From Diogma glabrata (taxonomy: Eukaryota > Arthropoda > Insecta > Diptera > Cylindrotomidae), in contig OY856187.1 of the NCBI GenBank assembly GCA_963693315.1, positions 110,647,746 to 110,711,745 of the forward strand: 64,000 bases of DNA, written 5' to 3'. The position numbers and the translations under genes were made by a program. The notes beneath the pieces are model-generated. The model searched no databases. It was not told the DNA's origin and saw nothing but the letters and a program-made list of their open reading frames with translations. Positions 62,455 through 64,000 of the stretch are shown one piece after another (the first letter of the stretch is position 1; each line of letters begins with the position of its first letter).

Positions 62455-63395
62455 CGAAAACGACCGGCACTCTCACGGTCGCATTTGTTGAGGTAGATCA
62501 AAAAATTTTCTGTACTTGTGTGTTCTAATAATATCTTGGACAAGTTCGTGAATCAGCAAAATCCGACACGTGGTTAAGAAACTAGAGGCTTTTTCTGAAA
62601 AAAAATGATCTTTTAAAACCGTTATAACGGCCGTTTGGATACTATATTTCAAAAAATTTAACAAATTTAGAATCTTTGAAATCTTTTTTATGAATTTGTG
62701 TTAAAAATAGACCTCTGCAGTTAGAGGTTCCTGAGTGAGCGGCTCCAACAAAAAAGTTTGCAAAAAAAATGTTTTTTTGAAACAACCGGCACTCTCACGG
62801 TCGCATTTATAAGACCAGATCAAAAACCTTTTTTAAAAATGTGCGTTTTATTAATATCTTAGACAAGTTCGTAGATCAGCCCAATCCAACACATGGTTAA
62901 GAAACTAGAAGCTTTATACTAGAAAAAAACTCTGTTTTTTAGATCCGTTATAACGGCCGTTTGGATTCTAATATTTTTAAAAACTTCATAAATTTAGAAT
63001 TTTTAAAACCTTTTTAATCAGTTTCTTTCAAAAAAAGACCTCTGCAGTTGGAGGTTTCTGAGTGAGCGGCTCCAACAAAAAAGCTTATAAAACATAAAAT
63101 GCGTTGCATTTGTGGAGCCAGATCAAAAAACCATTCTTAAAAATGTGTGTTTTATTAATATCTTGGACAAGTTCGTAAATCAAAAAAATCTGACACATGG
63201 TTAAGGAACTATAGGCTTTATACTAGAAAAAAAGTGTTTTTTTTAATCCGTTGTAACGGCCGTTTGGATACTAATATTTTTAAAATCTTTATAAATTTAG
63301 AATCTGTGGAAACATTTTAATCCGTTTTTTATATATATAAACCTCTGCAGTTAGAGGTTTTTGACTTGTTGGCTTCAACAAAAAAGTTTGCAGCA
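62455..63395 (+). repeat. ~310-bp tandem repeat, three units
   Basis: Units begin near 62463, 62785 and about 63095. Shared blocks are ACCGGCACTCTCACGG with TCGCATTT, CTTGGACAAGTTCGT, GGTTAAGAAACTA, CCGTTATAACGGCCGTTTGG and ACCTCTGCAGTTAGAGGT, with TGAGTGAGCGGCTCCAACAA. The unit contains several small palindromes (CCGTTATAACGG, AACGGCCGTT, CCTCTGCAGTTAGAGG). The third unit is shortened at its start. Confidence 0.88.
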
Positions 63396-63888
63396 ATCCC
63401 CAACTACAATTTCCAAAAACCTTATAACAGTCAATGTCAACCTTATAACAGTCAAAAAAATAAAAGATTTGAATAGAAGAAATTAATGTTTTTTCTTAGA
63501 AATAAACTATTTTGATATTTTGCAGTAATTGCACGACATATGATATAGAGTAGGTTTGTGTCATAAATTGTCACACACATGTTCTGTGGTAGATTTGATA
63601 TTTGTTTGTTGCAAAATTGGATAGATATAATTTTGCTTGTAGGTAGCTAATTTTCTTTTTAAAATTTGTTCGATATCTGTTTGAAATTAGTTTGTTTTGT
63701 TTAAACTAATCTGATACATAAGATTCTACTGGCACACAAAACTGTCTGATCTCGAAATCTACCTATTTCTAGCGGAAATACGTGCCGCTTGAACTTTTTG
63801 TAGTGCAAAAGAGTTTTTTTTTGTAATTTTTGAAAGCACAGTTTATTTTATACGCCGCAAGCAAAATATTTTAAAATAGTACATTATT
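63396..63888. other. AT-rich spacer with a satellite fragment
   Basis: TTTTGTAGTGCAAAAGAG at about 63798 repeats the sequence at 61566. Otherwise I see nothing. Confidence 0.5.
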
Positions 63889-64000
63889 TAATTAGGAGCT
63901 AAAGTGATTCATTTTGTGTTGAGTCTATAGTTTGACGGCCGACTGTAGAGAGGTCGACAGTTATAGACGATACACAAAAAGCCACTTTAGCTCCGAATTA
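63889..64000. repeat. Hairpin element reaching the window end
   Basis: TAATTAGGAGCTAAAGTG at 63889 pairs with the terminal CACTTTAGCTCCGAATTA. TTTTGTGT/ACACAAAA, CTATAG/TTATAG and CGAC/GTCG pairs continue inward to a TGTAGAGA loop. A MITE or a stable structured RNA. The outer boundary may lie beyond the window. Confidence 0.65.

Overview
The window looks like nuclear DNA from an arthropod, most probably an insect. It is very AT-rich, has no operon-like gene packing, and consists almost entirely of decayed and young transposable elements, satellites and microsatellites set in long featureless AT-rich sequence. No intact host gene is visible. The species cannot be named from the sequence.

Layout. 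1-2900: AT-rich, nearly empty. 2920-4960: a ~285-bp satellite array ending in a perfect inverted junction. 5000-15700: mostly empty, with a tRNA-like SINE head, dispersed repeats and two unidentified coding-like relics. 15778-19696: a DNA transposon with ~600-bp terminal inverted repeats and a DDE-like transposase that carries a predicted small intron, one in-frame stop and two frameshifts. 20935-21660: a LINE reverse-transcriptase tail (+) beside a Gypsy integrase relic (-). 23900-30700: a mosaic of dispersed repeats, a LINE 3' end with a TCAA-type tail, hairpin elements and a foldback element beside another RT relic. 30855-32122: a non-autonomous element with CCCGACTAG termini. 35221-38873: a near full-length LINE (APE-like endonuclease plus RT, three stops) inserted in a relic of an FKBP8-type immunophilin gene. 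40000-40330: another RT relic. 43300-44390: a second copy of the same LINE (-).

45676-53118 is the most structured part. A ~1.2-kb foldback element, flanked by TA, has been opened by a 6.2-kb Penelope-like element (PLE) cluster with a 13-bp target duplication. The cluster holds a minus-strand copy with an intact 705-codon frame and a plus-strand copy that is 1 bp from intact. Their encoded proteins are almost identical and the flanks are head-to-tail pseudo-LTRs, so the insertion is young.

53463-57140 holds two further LINE remnants. 58280-59260 is a 7-bp (TTCAGAC) satellite, 61999-62432 a long (TA)n tract, 62455-63395 a ~310-bp three-unit tandem repeat, and 63889-64000 a hairpin element that reaches the window edge.

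The coding sequences are selfish elements and do not form a pathway. The useful biology is the nesting order and the mechanisms it records: target-primed retrotransposition, PLE tandem/inverted integration, foldback formation and satellite template switching. Several breaks fall in homopolymers, so some could be assembly errors and not true mutations.
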